The position numbers and the translations under genes are program-made. The notes under the pieces were generated by a model. The model was not told the DNA's origin. It made no database searches and saw nothing but the letters and a program-made list of their open reading frames with translations. Below are positions 53,941 through 62,960 of a stretch of DNA of 64,000 nucleotides, piece after piece (the stretch's first letter is position 1; every line of letters begins with the position of its first letter). Source of the stretch: Ostreococcus mediterraneus (Eukaryota > Chlorophyta > Mamiellophyceae > Mamiellales > Bathycoccaceae); NCBI GenBank assembly GCA_012295225.1, contig WMKK01000007.1, positions 726,605 through 790,604 of the forward strand, in the 5' to 3' direction.

Positions 53941-55260
53941 ATGCATCCGACGGCGATGGCGATGGCGATGTCTTCGCTCGTGGCGCGACGCGTGAGCGCG
54001 GCGTTCGCGTCGTCGTCGTCGTCGTCGTCGTCGTCATCGGCGACGGTGTCGGGGAAAACGCGTCGTGGCTGCCGCGTCGGGGCGTTGACGACGACGACGA
54101 CGACGGGTGATGTGCTGGAGGAAATCGCGCGCGCGAACGGGGGGGTGGCGTATCCAATCGTCGTCGGGACGAACGCGCACGGCGTGCGCGGGGCGTTCGC
54201 GACGCGAGACGTGGCGAAAGGGGAGGCGGTGCTCGAACGCGGGTTGGATGGCGCGAACGCGGTGATGGATGACCCGAGAGAGGACGCGCGATGGTCGAGG
54301 CAGCTCGGGCGGCGATTGATACGATTAACTCGAGATGTGTCTTCGTTATCGTCGTTGATGCGAGCGTACGTAGAGTGCTTGCCAAAGGAGCGAGAGACTA
54401 TTGGTTTGGCCAACGACGAGGCGAGCGTGGAGGCGCTGCGCGCGACGTGGGATGATAAAAACGCCAAGGAGGAAATGTTGACGTTTGCAAAGCAAATTGA
54501 GAGTTCGTTTGCGTTGGAGTCGGCGATGGACGACACGTTGACGATGGATGAGTGGCGTTGGGCCATGGCTATGGTGCACTCGAGAACGTTTCGCATCGAG
54601 GATGAATACGGCAGGCGACCGACGCGCCGAGCGATGATTCCTGGGGCGGATTTATTGAATCATTCATCCGTCGATGCAAATTGCGACTGGAGTTCTGACG
54701 GAGAAACGTTCGTTATTAGCGCTGTTCGAGATATCAAAGCCGGAGAAGAGTTCACACTGAGTTATGGCAGTCAATGTGACCGACACTTTATGTTGTTCTA
54801 CGGCTTTGTGCCCGAGCCGAATCCTCACAACAAAGTCAGGCTCTTCTCCGACGGCAAACACGCGCTCGATTGGTATCAGGCGTTATGTGGTGTGGATGAA
54901 CTCGATGATGTTTGGGATCGCGAGAAGAAACGGATCGTGGCGACGTTTGAGAAAAAATACTGCGTCTATCGCCCAGATAAGAATGGCTTGCGGCGCTGCG
55001 TGGCGCCCGATGGGTTGTTCCTCGGTGCTCAAGGCGTTGTCGACGAGGCGTTGATTATGCTCTTGAATGAAATGAGTGGCGATGAAGATATGGCCATCGC
55101 AGCCATTCGCGCGCGAGCGGCAGAAGTCATTGATCTCATGGAGTCCACCACCGACCGCATTGAACAGGCGTTGCGGGATAGAAAGGTGTCGCCGTACAAC
55201 GTGAGCCTCATGAAGACGTTTCGCGAGCGCAAAGTTGCGCTTTTACGTCACGTAGCGTAG
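53941..55260 (+). CDS. SET-domain protein lysine methyltransferase (Rubisco LSMT-like)
   Basis: A 439-residue protein. A Ser/Arg-rich presequence of ~50 residues suggests plastid or mitochondrial import. The split SET domain shows GVRGAFATRDVAKGEAVLE, the catalytic core AMIPGADLLNHSSVDANCDW (NHS SAM-binding motif), FVISAVRDIKAGEEFTLSYG with the essential Tyr, and DRHFMLFYGFVPEPNPHNKV. The C-terminal substrate-binding domain follows (LNEMSGDEDMAIAAIRARAA). This arrangement is that of Rubisco large-subunit methyltransferase/SETD3/SETD6 proteins. Start at MHPTAMAMAMSSLVARRV; the longer frame begins with GTG. Substrate (Rubisco, aldolase or another protein) cannot be read. Confidence 0.87.
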   Translation: MHPTAMAMAMSSLVARRVSAAFASSSSSSSSSSATVSGKTRRGCRVGALTTTTTTGDVLEEIARANGGVAYPIVVGTNAHGVRGAFATRDVAKGEAVLERGLDGANAVMDDPREDARWSRQLGRRLIRLTRDVSSLSSLMRAYVECLPKERETIGLANDEASVEALRATWDDKNAKEEMLTFAKQIESSFALESAMDDTLTMDEWRWAMAMVHSRTFRIEDEYGRRPTRRAMIPGADLLNHSSVDANCDWSSDGETFVISAVRDIKAGEEFTLSYGSQCDRHFMLFYGFVPEPNPHNKVRLFSDGKHALDWYQALCGVDELDDVWDREKKRIVATFEKKYCVYRPDKNGLRRCVAPDGLFLGAQGVVDEALIMLLNEMSGDEDMAIAAIRARAAEVIDLMESTTDRIEQALRDRKVSPYNVSLMKTFRERKVALLRHVA

Positions 55261-55327
55261 CTTGCATCTTGTACTCGTTACTACTCGTATGGTTACTATA
55301 ATATACTGTATATCTACTAGTGTACTT

Positions 55328-57457
55328 CTAATGGGATGGGAAAAAGGCGTCGAAGACGCGTTTCGTGGCTGCCGGGCCGAGCTTTCGGGCGTTGACGACG
55401 GCTTCGGCCAAGTCAAACTGGGCGCTCGCTCGGTCTGCGTCGATCGCACGCTTCAAGTGGGACGGTGTGGGGTATCGCGCGGCGATTGCTTCGGCTCCAC
55501 CTGGACCGACCCCCGGAACTTGGGCGATCATTGACGCCCAAATCGTGCGGAGTGTCTTTTCAGAGTCCGCGAGCTCGCTGCACGTCTTGATGAACTCTGG
55601 GTACGAAGGCAACGTTTGAGTCTTTTCGTTTCGTTTGAGCGGTGCGTAAGTAGCATCGAGTGCTCGAGTGAAGTTGCCAAAGAAATCAATTGTGTCGTTC
55701 GTGCCCTCGGTGTTGACGACGCGGAATTCGTCAAAGATCTCCGTTTGTACGCGCGCCGTGTGCACGCGACGACGACTGACGTCGTCGGGAATAGCCTCCA
55801 CGTTGCCCTCTAATAGATACATCAGATTCTTAATCCCGCATCGATGCAAATGAAACTTTTGCGCATCGTAGCGATTACCTATGATGCTCGCGAGTAAATC
55901 ATCCAAACGTTTACGCTCGATGATGAAATCCAACATGTAACATTCAGCGAGCGAGGCGCCGCGTCTTCGAGCCATCCATGCAGCGTCGCCGTATGGAAGC
56001 TTGTGAATCAAGCACGGCAAACCCATCTGTTCGAGCTTGCGCACGCCATTCTTCGTCGCTTGTTCGCAAGAATCCAATACGAATACGGTTTCGTAGATCT
56101 CGCCGTACGTTTGACCGGGATCGAGCGGCGGTAAGCGCCAGTCGTGCGTCTCCGCATCGACAATAGATGTCACCTTGGGCGTGTCTCGTAACGAGCACTG
56201 AGGCACGTACGTGGTCTCCCGTGGTGGACAATAAGCTCCACTGATGACGTTTCGAAACGATCCAGCAGTAGCTGAGCGTTGCTGTTTTCGCACAGTCGAC
56301 GTCGATGGCGCGGATTCCTGCGTGCTTTTTCGGGACGTGGACGCGACGTTTGTCGTCGTCACGGCGTCTTCGACTTCGTCTTCGATGATGACCAAGTCGT
56401 CGTCGTCTTCATCATCGTCGCCGTCGTTGCCATTACCATCACCATTGACCATCGCGTCGCTACCATTCTTTTCAGATGGAATCGTCATTTCAATGTCCTT
56501 CGCAGTCATGCGTCCGCACCGACAATCGCCTCGGATTTCTGCAAAAGCGTGCAATTTCCTCCCCAGCGCCTCGCCTTCGGGCGTCAAGCGTATGCTCATT
56601 GGATTCCCCCACGTGTGCACCATGGGCGCGTCGTGCCCGCGTGGAGTGTTCTTTAAGTGCGAATTAAACGCCGACCAACCACAGTATTGATACTGCGAAG
56701 CGCCTCCCGCGCCTCGTCCTCGTCCTCGTCCTCGACCGCTCGTCACGACTTGCGCTCGAGGTAAAATTCCATTCGCGCTCAATCCACTATCTTCCGCCGC
56801 GAGCTCGAGTTCGCGCTTACTCACCACATCCTTACCTTCTAGTGCTAATTTATGCAACGTTACCAATAACGCAAACGCCGCCGTCTTATACTGCGGCTCC
56901 CAAGGCTCGCGCGGCTTTTTATTCGTCGTCCTCGTCTTCGTTTGCGTCTGCGCCGCCGTCGCCCCGGCGACGCCGCGCTTCCTCGTCAACGACACCGACA
57001 TCGACGTCGACGCCGCCGCACCAAAATCACCACCACGCTCAACATCACCACGCACCGGACGTAAACCAGCATTGGGATTCCGCGCCTTTAACGTCTCCCC
57101 GTACTCTGACGCCCGCGCGCTCCGCTCCGCTTCCCAAAACCGCGTCAACGCCTCCACCACGCGCGCGCCAACCCCTCGAACCTCGCGCGCGCTCGCCTCA
57201 TCGTACACCTCGCGTCCATGCCTCACCACGTTCGCCGACGCCCGACTGAGCGCCGCATGAAACCCACTCGCGGGCGCGTCCGCGCGCACCTCTCGCGCGT
57301 AGCGTTGTAAAAACATCGCCACCGGCACGTTGGCTCGCACGACGCATCGCTCGTGCGCCTCCGCGATCGCGCCGTCGTCGTCGAACGTCGCGTGCGCGCC
57401 GTACGCGTGGGATTCGTCCACGTCCGCGCACGTCGCCGCGTACGCGCGCGAAAACAT
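55328..57457 (-). CDS. MUS81: MUS81 structure-specific endonuclease subunit
   Basis: A 709-residue XPF/MUS81-family nuclease started at the ATG giving MFSRAYAATCADVDE. Residues ~40-125 form the N-terminal helix-hairpin-helix (REVYDEASAREVRGVGARVV). A winged-helix region follows (YKTAAFALLVTLHKLALEGK, SAFNSHLKN, MSIRLTPEGEALGRKLHAF), then an acidic linker. The ERCC4 nuclease comes next (FVLDSCEQ, GDAAWMARR, MLDFIIERKRLDDLLASIIG). Two terminal helix-hairpin-helix elements (IAQVPGVGPGGAEAIAARYP) end the protein. With its partner EME1 it cuts branched DNA and stalled forks. The frame stays open 315 codons upstream, but that part is antisense to the enkurin-like gene and lacks family features. Confidence 0.9.
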   Translation of the reverse strand: MFSRAYAATCADVDESHAYGAHATFDDDGAIAEAHERCVVRANVPVAMFLQRYAREVRADAPASGFHAALSRASANVVRHGREVYDEASAREVRGVGARVVEALTRFWEAERSARASEYGETLKARNPNAGLRPVRGDVERGGDFGAAASTSMSVSLTRKRGVAGATAAQTQTKTRTTNKKPREPWEPQYKTAAFALLVTLHKLALEGKDVVSKRELELAAEDSGLSANGILPRAQVVTSGRGRGRGRGAGGASQYQYCGWSAFNSHLKNTPRGHDAPMVHTWGNPMSIRLTPEGEALGRKLHAFAEIRGDCRCGRMTAKDIEMTIPSEKNGSDAMVNGDGNGNDGDDDEDDDDLVIIEDEVEDAVTTTNVASTSRKSTQESAPSTSTVRKQQRSATAGSFRNVISGAYCPPRETTYVPQCSLRDTPKVTSIVDAETHDWRLPPLDPGQTYGEIYETVFVLDSCEQATKNGVRKLEQMGLPCLIHKLPYGDAAWMARRRGASLAECYMLDFIIERKRLDDLLASIIGNRYDAQKFHLHRCGIKNLMYLLEGNVEAIPDDVSRRRVHTARVQTEIFDEFRVVNTEGTNDTIDFFGNFTRALDATYAPLKRNEKTQTLPSYPEFIKTCSELADSEKTLRTIWASMIAQVPGVGPGGAEAIAARYPTPSHLKRAIDADRASAQFDLAEAVVNARKLGPAATKRVFDAFFPSH

Positions 57458-57773
57458 CGTCACGCGCGCGCGCGCACGCCGCGCAGTCGCGCGCGCCGCG
57501 ACACAGCTGTCGCTCGAGCGCGCGCGTGGACACGCGAATGAACGGGTGCGGACGCGGTTAGGGACGGCGCGCGCGCGCGATGCGCGCGCGACATCGCGCG
57601 CGCACGTCGCGCGCGTTTTTAGCGCTCGCGCGCGAGACCGCCGCGGCGCTCGCGCGCGAGAAACACGTTCGTTGCGATGCGCGCGACGCCACTCGAGGGC
57701 GATCGATCGATGCGCGCGATGCGACAGTGTCTCGCGCGAGCGCGCGGTGCGCGTGCGCGTGCGGGCGCGTGGG

Positions 57774-58580
57774 ATGTTTTCAAGGGCATCGATGCCGACG
57801 ACGAGGTATCGCGCGTCGACGGTGGGCGACGTCGACGACGACGACGAGAGCGGCGCGCGGATGATGATGTCGAAGAAGATGCAAAAGATGTTGAACGCGC
57901 GCACCAGGCTGACGACGACGACGACGACGACGACGAAGACTGATTTCGTTCGCGAGAATAAGCGAGCGATACGAGACGCGAGCGCGCGGACGCGAGCGAT
58001 GCGTCGAGAGGGTGGTTGTGCGCGCGGTGATGCGTCGAGGACGGGGAGCGCGGCGCGCGGACGAGGCGAAGCGGCGTTGACCGCGACGCCGTCGAATAGG
58101 ACGACGGCTAGGACAAAGAAGGATACGACAAATCCAAGGATAAATATCGTCGCATCGCCGCGCGTGTTTGAAGATTTAGAACGCGCGCGCGCGTTGGGTG
58201 CACAACGCGTGCGTGAGGTGGAAAAGCGAGTCGAGGCGAGGCGAGTGGCGGGAAACTCTGCGCGTCGTGACGGATACGGGACGACGCCAAAGTATCTACT
58301 CGAGCGTAAAGCCACGCTGTTGAGGGAAATGAATGAGAAAATGGAAACGACGTTACGCGAAATCGAACGTCGTCGCGCGGTGCGTTCGATTGAAGTCGCC
58401 AAGGCGAGAGAAGCGAGAGAGGCGAGAGACCGTGAACGCGAAGAGCGCCTGCGTCGACGCGCGGCGATCGACGCCGAGAAGATTACGCCGCGACAGCGCG
58501 GCGAGGCGAAGCGCGAAATGGAGCGCGCGCGTGAGTTATTCGCCCGCGCGCGGTTAACCGTAGACCAAAGATTGTACTAG
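57774..58580 (+). CDS. Enkurin-like protein
   Basis: A 268-residue basic protein. DFVRENKRAIRDASARTR at residues ~57-74 and GYGTTPKYLLERKATLLREM at ~167-186 resemble the two best-kept parts of enkurin-family proteins (an N-terminal element, then the PKYL start of the calmodulin-binding domain), followed by a long charged helix to residue ~245. The usual LPEEER-type element is not clear; KITPRQRGEAKREMERAREL stands in its place. Enkurin relatives are axonemal or calmodulin-binding proteins. I start at MFSRASMPTTRYRAS; an upstream open frame is Arg-rich and antisense to MUS81. Family call is tentative. Confidence 0.55.
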   Translation: MFSRASMPTTRYRASTVGDVDDDDESGARMMMSKKMQKMLNARTRLTTTTTTTTKTDFVRENKRAIRDASARTRAMRREGGCARGDASRTGSAARGRGEAALTATPSNRTTARTKKDTTNPRINIVASPRVFEDLERARALGAQRVREVEKRVEARRVAGNSARRDGYGTTPKYLLERKATLLREMNEKMETTLREIERRRAVRSIEVAKAREAREARDREREERLRRRAAIDAEKITPRQRGEAKREMERARELFARARLTVDQRLY

Positions 58581-58655
58581 ATGCTGTTGTATTAAAAGTG
58601 TAGGCTTCACATCGCGACGCGGCGCAACTGTTTTCTCTTTCTCAACGAAACAACC

Positions 58656-59516
58656 ATGACGACGACGATGTTGACGACGACGCGTGTGCCGCATCGCATG
58701 AGTACATCGCGCGAATCTCGTCATCAGCGTCGGCGCCCTTGCGTCACGCGCTTTGCATCGTCGTCGTCATCGTACGAAAAGACGTGGAGTAATCCATCAG
58801 GCGCAGCCATGGATGTTGTCGTCTCGTCGTCGTTGTTCGCGTGTGCGAGGCCTTTCGTGTGGAACTCCATCGACGTCGGTGGACGCATGGCTGTGGTGAA
58901 ACTCGCCAACGGCGACGTGTGGGTGCACTCACCGGTTGAGCTCGACGCGCGCACGCGCCAAGCCGTGGACGCGCTCGGGCGCGTGGCGCACATCGTTTCG
59001 CCAAACTACGAGCATCTGAAATACGCCGCGCAATGGAAACAGGCGTACCCTGATGCCACGCTCTACGGCTGTCCGGGGTTGAAGACGAAAAAGCCCGACA
59101 TTCCGTACGATTGCGAAGTGTCGAACGTCGCGCCCGAGGCGTGGTTGGGGGAGTTTGAAGTCGCGTGGTTTGACAGCGAACGCGCGCCGGTGATCGACGA
59201 GCCATTCTTCAACGAAGTGGTGTTTTATCACAAGCCCACGAAGAGTTTGATGGTGACGGATGTGTTTTGGAATTATCCTGGTGGCGCCACGATTGATGGC
59301 GTCGACGTGCCGCTCGGCACGAAGGCTTGGAAATTTGGCATGGACAAGGTGTACGCGCCGTTTTATCGAAAGATTATGATTGTCGACGAGGCAAAGTATG
59401 CCGAGACCGTACGCCTGGTCACAGAGACCTGGGCGTGGGACATCGTCGTGCCATGTCATGGACCAATCGTGCGCGGCGGCATTGCGCGCGAGGCGGTGCG
59501 CGAACACTTGCGGTGA
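58656..59516 (+). CDS. DUF4336 protein (metallo-beta-lactamase-like), plastid-type
   Basis: A 286-residue protein with a ~40-residue Thr/Arg/Ser presequence. The body matches DUF4336 proteins common in cyanobacteria, algae and plant plastids: RPFVWNSIDVGGRMAVVKLA, LWVHSPVEL-like VWVHSPVELDARTRQAVDAL, HIVSPNYEHLKYAAQWKQAY, TLYGCPGLKTKKPDIPYDCE, FFNEVVFYHKPTKSLMVTDV, FWNYPG and the terminal WDIVVPCHGPIVRGG. The family looks like a degenerate metallo-beta-lactamase fold with conserved His (SPNYEHLKY, PCHGP); the reaction is unknown. Clean ATG 75 bp after the enkurin-like stop, same strand, so the two could share upstream control. Confidence 0.82.
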   Translation: MTTTMLTTTRVPHRMSTSRESRHQRRRPCVTRFASSSSSYEKTWSNPSGAAMDVVVSSSLFACARPFVWNSIDVGGRMAVVKLANGDVWVHSPVELDARTRQAVDALGRVAHIVSPNYEHLKYAAQWKQAYPDATLYGCPGLKTKKPDIPYDCEVSNVAPEAWLGEFEVAWFDSERAPVIDEPFFNEVVFYHKPTKSLMVTDVFWNYPGGATIDGVDVPLGTKAWKFGMDKVYAPFYRKIMIVDEAKYAETVRLVTETWAWDIVVPCHGPIVRGGIAREAVREHLR

Positions 59517-59571
59517 GTGGGTGCGCGTATTCGGAGGCTTCATTCGTCGACTCAGCGTTCGCTCGAATCAC

Positions 59572-60327
59572 ATGCCACCGAACACTCGTCGACGCGCGGC
59601 GCATAAGCGACTCAAAAGTGACGATGGATCGGTTTTGGGCACGGCGGCAACGCGACGCGTGCGCGCACGAGCGGGTCAAGCCTCCGCGGCGGCGACGGCG
59701 TTGAGGGTAGTTGACGCGCGCGACGGCGGTAATTCTCCAACCACGTCCACCGTGTCCAAGAGCTGGACAGCTGATGATTTCCTTAGTGCGTTATGCGAAC
59801 GGGCGGTTTCAAATTCAGTGCCTCTAGGCGCGCGATCGGTCGACGCGGACGACGACGGCGATGCGGATGGCGAAGGGTGTTCGGAAATGACATCCTCGCA
59901 AGGGACGCAGTCGGCGGGCACGTCGAGTTTGCGCGTCAGGCGTTCGCTTCCAGGACTGCGTCTGCCAAACGAAGCATTTGACTCCGATCGTCCCGACGAG
60001 GGCGATCGAGAGATTGAATCCGAACGCGCCGAGATGCCGAGCGACGGTTGGATACAACCGTGTTTTGCGTGCGGTAGGTGGACGTGGCAAAATGTTTCGT
60101 TGGGCGGTTTTAGGGTGTATAGATGTTCGACGTGCGCCACGCAGTTCAGGGCGCGTGCGAACGAGTTGAAAACATCGTCCGATCAAGATGCGGATGCTGG
60201 GAAGAGCGCAGCTGACGAAGGCGATGAAGACGCTAAGAACAAAATTCTCGCCTCTCTCGTGAGCAAGTTGCAAGCCGTCGTGCAGCACGCGGGACGCGCG
60301 CCGGGGAGCATCGCAGCGATTGAATGA
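59572..60327 (+). CDS. Zinc-ribbon protein, function unknown
   Basis: A 251-residue protein, mostly polar and probably disordered, with a basic N-terminus (MPPNTRRRAAHKRLKSDDGS) that could direct it to the nucleus. The one ordered part is a zinc ribbon at residues ~165-195: CFACGRWTWQNVSLGGFRVY followed by RCSTCATQFRAR, two C-x2-C pairs 19 residues apart with a Trp/Phe core. A helical end (NKILASLVSKLQAVVQHAG) follows an acidic tract. Zinc ribbons of this form occur in transcription and RNA-processing factors, but no family is assigned. I start at the first suitable ATG after the DUF4336 stop; earlier codons in frame overlap that gene. Confidence 0.7.
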   Translation: MPPNTRRRAAHKRLKSDDGSVLGTAATRRVRARAGQASAAATALRVVDARDGGNSPTTSTVSKSWTADDFLSALCERAVSNSVPLGARSVDADDDGDADGEGCSEMTSSQGTQSAGTSSLRVRRSLPGLRLPNEAFDSDRPDEGDREIESERAEMPSDGWIQPCFACGRWTWQNVSLGGFRVYRCSTCATQFRARANELKTSSDQDADAGKSAADEGDEDAKNKILASLVSKLQAVVQHAGRAPGSIAAIE

Positions 60328-60468
60328 CATCAAAAGATCGTGTGTGTGCTGTTGTTCAACGTCGTATTATTAGCAGCAAGCGTGCGCGTATCGCATATAG
60401 TCTAGAATGTGCGCGCTGTGTGTATTATAAATATTTCGTTTGTACCACTGGCAGTCCTCCTCAACCTC

Positions 60469-62043
60469 TTACAATTCGTCGCGCTGCTCGCCTGGAATTT
60501 CGATTCGAGCGGCGCCACCATCTTCAGGATGATAGAAATCAAACCAGTCTTCGTCATCGAACATGTCGTCGACGTCATCCGTGCCGTCGTTTGCGTAACC
60601 CATGTCTTTACGCATGGCGCGCCATTTCTCCGCTTGGTCGCTTCTAAACGCTGCCCAATCCATTTCGCCATCTTCATTGAGAAATTTTGCGTCTTCACTC
60701 GCGCGAAGTTCCTCCTCCTCCTCGATGTTTGGGTTTTCGACGTGAAACTTGACATTATCAAGAAAATTCCACACCTGCGCCGAGTTTCCGGAAGGCGTAT
60801 TCTTGAGCTGTGGCGTTGCTTCCATGCACATAATGATAACCATCGCCTGCCGCCATTGTTGTCTATCCGCCAACGCTTTGGCCTGATTGAAAACGTGATG
60901 CACAATGGTTTCGTATGCATCTGTACCGACCGAACCTCCACCTCTAATCGTTTTGAGGTTGTCATCAAACTCTATCAATCCTTCGTCGCGTAAACTGTCA
61001 AAACATTCCCACGGCCCGATATCCTTTATTCTCATCTCATCCACTTTAACTTGCGGAGACTCGACAAAATCAATCACGCGCTGTGTCGTGCGCTTTGTTC
61101 CCTTGAACTCGATTCCACGCGTTTTGTACCCACGAGGGAAAAACTGGACCGCGGGCAAGCCAGTGATGTTGTACTTCTGCGCCGACGGACGCGCGGTGTC
61201 GACATCTAAGCGTCCTACTTTCACGCGCCCACCTTGTTTTCGACGCCTGAGTGCGAAATGCGCCCCAACTTGCTCGTAATCTTTCTCGAACGCCTGACAA
61301 TGCCCACACCACTTGGCGTAAAACTCGACTAGTACGTCATAGTTTTCGTCTTGCACGTATGCGTCGATGGTGTCTTGCGTCAAATCGTCTACAACGTTTG
61401 GAAAATCTACGCGCTGTTCGGGGGTCTTCAACCCAAGCTCGCGGTTGAGCCAACCAATTGTTTCTTTCGCGTTCAATGTTCCGTGGTACCGTTTGGGTTT
61501 CCTAATCACCGTCTCACCGCTCGGAGTGACGTAGTACCATCGATGTTGTTTCAGCACGGCGACAAACGGCGCGTTAGTGGCGCGAAACACCCCAGTAATG
61601 TTTGGCGTCGACGCCGCATCTGGAACTTCAATAAACATCACGCGTTTATCACCCGCCACACCTAACTCGTCGTCGTGTTGTTCGAACAACTCTGCAACGT
61701 ATTTAAACTCCTCCGCGTAGTGCGCGCACAGCTCGCACCCGGGCGTTAACAACGCCACCACCGCCGTGCGCTTGCCCAAGGTTTCAAACAACACGCGCTC
61801 GTCGGACACCGTCTTAAAGTTGCGCACCGATGAGCGCCCATTCGTAGACGTCACGACGCCGTCAGAGGCGGACGCCGAGGACGCGACCATCATCAACGCG
61901 ACAAAGATTACATGAAAAACAATAGCCCACGCCGCGCCCGCGCGACGCGTCCGCGCCCGAGGACGCGTGCACGCATCGCGACGCCGATGCCACCACTGCC
62001 CTCGATCGCGTCGTTTTCGACTCGACCCGTCGGTGCGCGACAT
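60469..62043 (-). CDS. Thioredoxin-domain PDI-like protein with RDEL end
   Basis: A 524-residue protein. A basic stretch precedes a hydrophobic signal or signal-anchor (AAWAIVFHVIFVALMMVASS). The first thioredoxin-like domain has a non-canonical CELC (LTPGCELCAHYAEEFKYVAE). The second has a classical PDI site (VLVEFYAKWCGHCQAFEKDY) and its cis-Pro strand (YNITGLPAVQFFPRG). A helical, acidic C-terminal region ends in RDEL, a KDEL-type ER retrieval signal. It is thus probably an ER-lumen oxidoreductase. An ATG at 62118 would add 25 residues, but it overlaps the ATG of the divergent gene within a CATG; I prefer the ATG at 62043. Confidence 0.83.
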   Translation of the reverse strand: MSRTDGSSRKRRDRGQWWHRRRDACTRPRARTRRAGAAWAIVFHVIFVALMMVASSASASDGVVTSTNGRSSVRNFKTVSDERVLFETLGKRTAVVALLTPGCELCAHYAEEFKYVAELFEQHDDELGVAGDKRVMFIEVPDAASTPNITGVFRATNAPFVAVLKQHRWYYVTPSGETVIRKPKRYHGTLNAKETIGWLNRELGLKTPEQRVDFPNVVDDLTQDTIDAYVQDENYDVLVEFYAKWCGHCQAFEKDYEQVGAHFALRRRKQGGRVKVGRLDVDTARPSAQKYNITGLPAVQFFPRGYKTRGIEFKGTKRTTQRVIDFVESPQVKVDEMRIKDIGPWECFDSLRDEGLIEFDDNLKTIRGGGSVGTDAYETIVHHVFNQAKALADRQQWRQAMVIIMCMEATPQLKNTPSGNSAQVWNFLDNVKFHVENPNIEEEEELRASEDAKFLNEDGEMDWAAFRSDQAEKWRAMRKDMGYANDGTDDVDDMFDDEDWFDFYHPEDGGAARIEIPGEQRDEL

Positions 62044-62116
62044 GACGCGCGGTTGAACGCAACGAGCCGCGCACTGCGGGCGGTCACTCGGCGACGCAGC
62101 GTCGTCATCGGCAGCC

Positions 62117-62833
62117 ATGGCGCGCGAGGACGACGAGCCGTCGACGTCGTCGCCGAGCGAGCGCGTACCGCCGTGGAGAGACTTTTATTCGCCACACTTT
62201 GACGCGGCGCGCGCGCTGGCACCGGACTCGGGCGCGCGTCCGCCGCGTCCCAAAGTCCGCGCTTTGGATACTGTGCGACAGTGTAAAAAGTTGTTGACGA
62301 TGTGTGGACTCGGGGTCGACGGCGCGGCGCCCGGTGCGGTGGACAGGCGCACCGTGGTCGTGCGGAATGCCGCGTCGTTCGCGGCGCAGGCGCAAGCCAA
62401 GGCGCGGGCGGAAAAATTCAAGGCGCAGGACGCGCGGTTCGCGACGCGGATGCGCGTCGTGGACGCGTTGGCGTCGACAAAGAATGCGCGCGACGGGCCG
62501 TTGAGCGTGATTCGTGACGCACGTGAGCGACGTGTGCGCGTGAGTATAGTGACACGACACGCGCGTGGTGTGCGGGGTACCGCTGAGGCGTACGTTGAAG
62601 CGTTTGATAAGTTTATGAATTTGATTCTCACCGACGTCGAGGAGACGTATTCGGTGCGCGGGACGCGAGACGTTGAACGGATAGAGACCAATGGCGATGG
62701 CACGACGACGACGACGTTTGTGAGGCGCGTTCCAAAATTGGAACAACGAACGCGTCGCATTCAGCAAGTGTTCTTGCGCGGTGAGCACGTCGTGTCGGTG
62801 TCGATTCCACCCGAACACGTTCTGGCGCGTTGA
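62117..62833 (+). CDS. LSM11: Lsm11-like Sm-fold protein (U7 snRNP type)
   Basis: A 238-residue protein. N-terminal DFYSPHFDAARALAPDSG resembles the start of Lsm11 proteins. The Sm1 motif spans residues ~139-178 (VRVSIVTRHARGVRGTAEAY then VEAFDKFMNLILTDVEETY), with the RGVRG and FDKFMNL elements seen in Lsm11. A short variable linker leads to the Sm2 motif at ~212-231 (RRIQQVFLRGEHVVSVSIPP), where the RG-x-x-V pair contacts RNA. In animals Lsm11 replaces SmD2 in the U7 snRNP that processes histone pre-mRNA 3 prime ends. Here that role is inference; another Sm-like complex is possible. The start codon is the first in frame. Confidence 0.75.
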   Translation: MAREDDEPSTSSPSERVPPWRDFYSPHFDAARALAPDSGARPPRPKVRALDTVRQCKKLLTMCGLGVDGAAPGAVDRRTVVVRNAASFAAQAQAKARAEKFKAQDARFATRMRVVDALASTKNARDGPLSVIRDARERRVRVSIVTRHARGVRGTAEAYVEAFDKFMNLILTDVEETYSVRGTRDVERIETNGDGTTTTTFVRRVPKLEQRTRRIQQVFLRGEHVVSVSIPPEHVLAR

Positions 62834-62960
62834 GAGCATTACGGCGGTGGTTGGTACGATAGCGCGTAGCATTAGTGCGTTTGTTTGCAAATCTAGAGTA
62901 GTCGGGCAGCGACAGCAGCATCAGTGGCAGTAGAAGTAGAAAAAAGAAAATACATGCGAA

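Noticed and set aside
53499-54596. 365-codon open frame opposite the SET-domain gene
   Set aside because: Its composition is that of a GC-rich shadow frame; the plus strand carries an intact SET domain with conserved motifs.
57458-58402. 315-codon upstream extension of the MUS81 frame on the minus strand
   Set aside because: It lies antisense over the enkurin-like gene, is Arg/Ser-rich with no family features, and MUS81 proteins start near MFSRAYAATC-like sequence at 57457.
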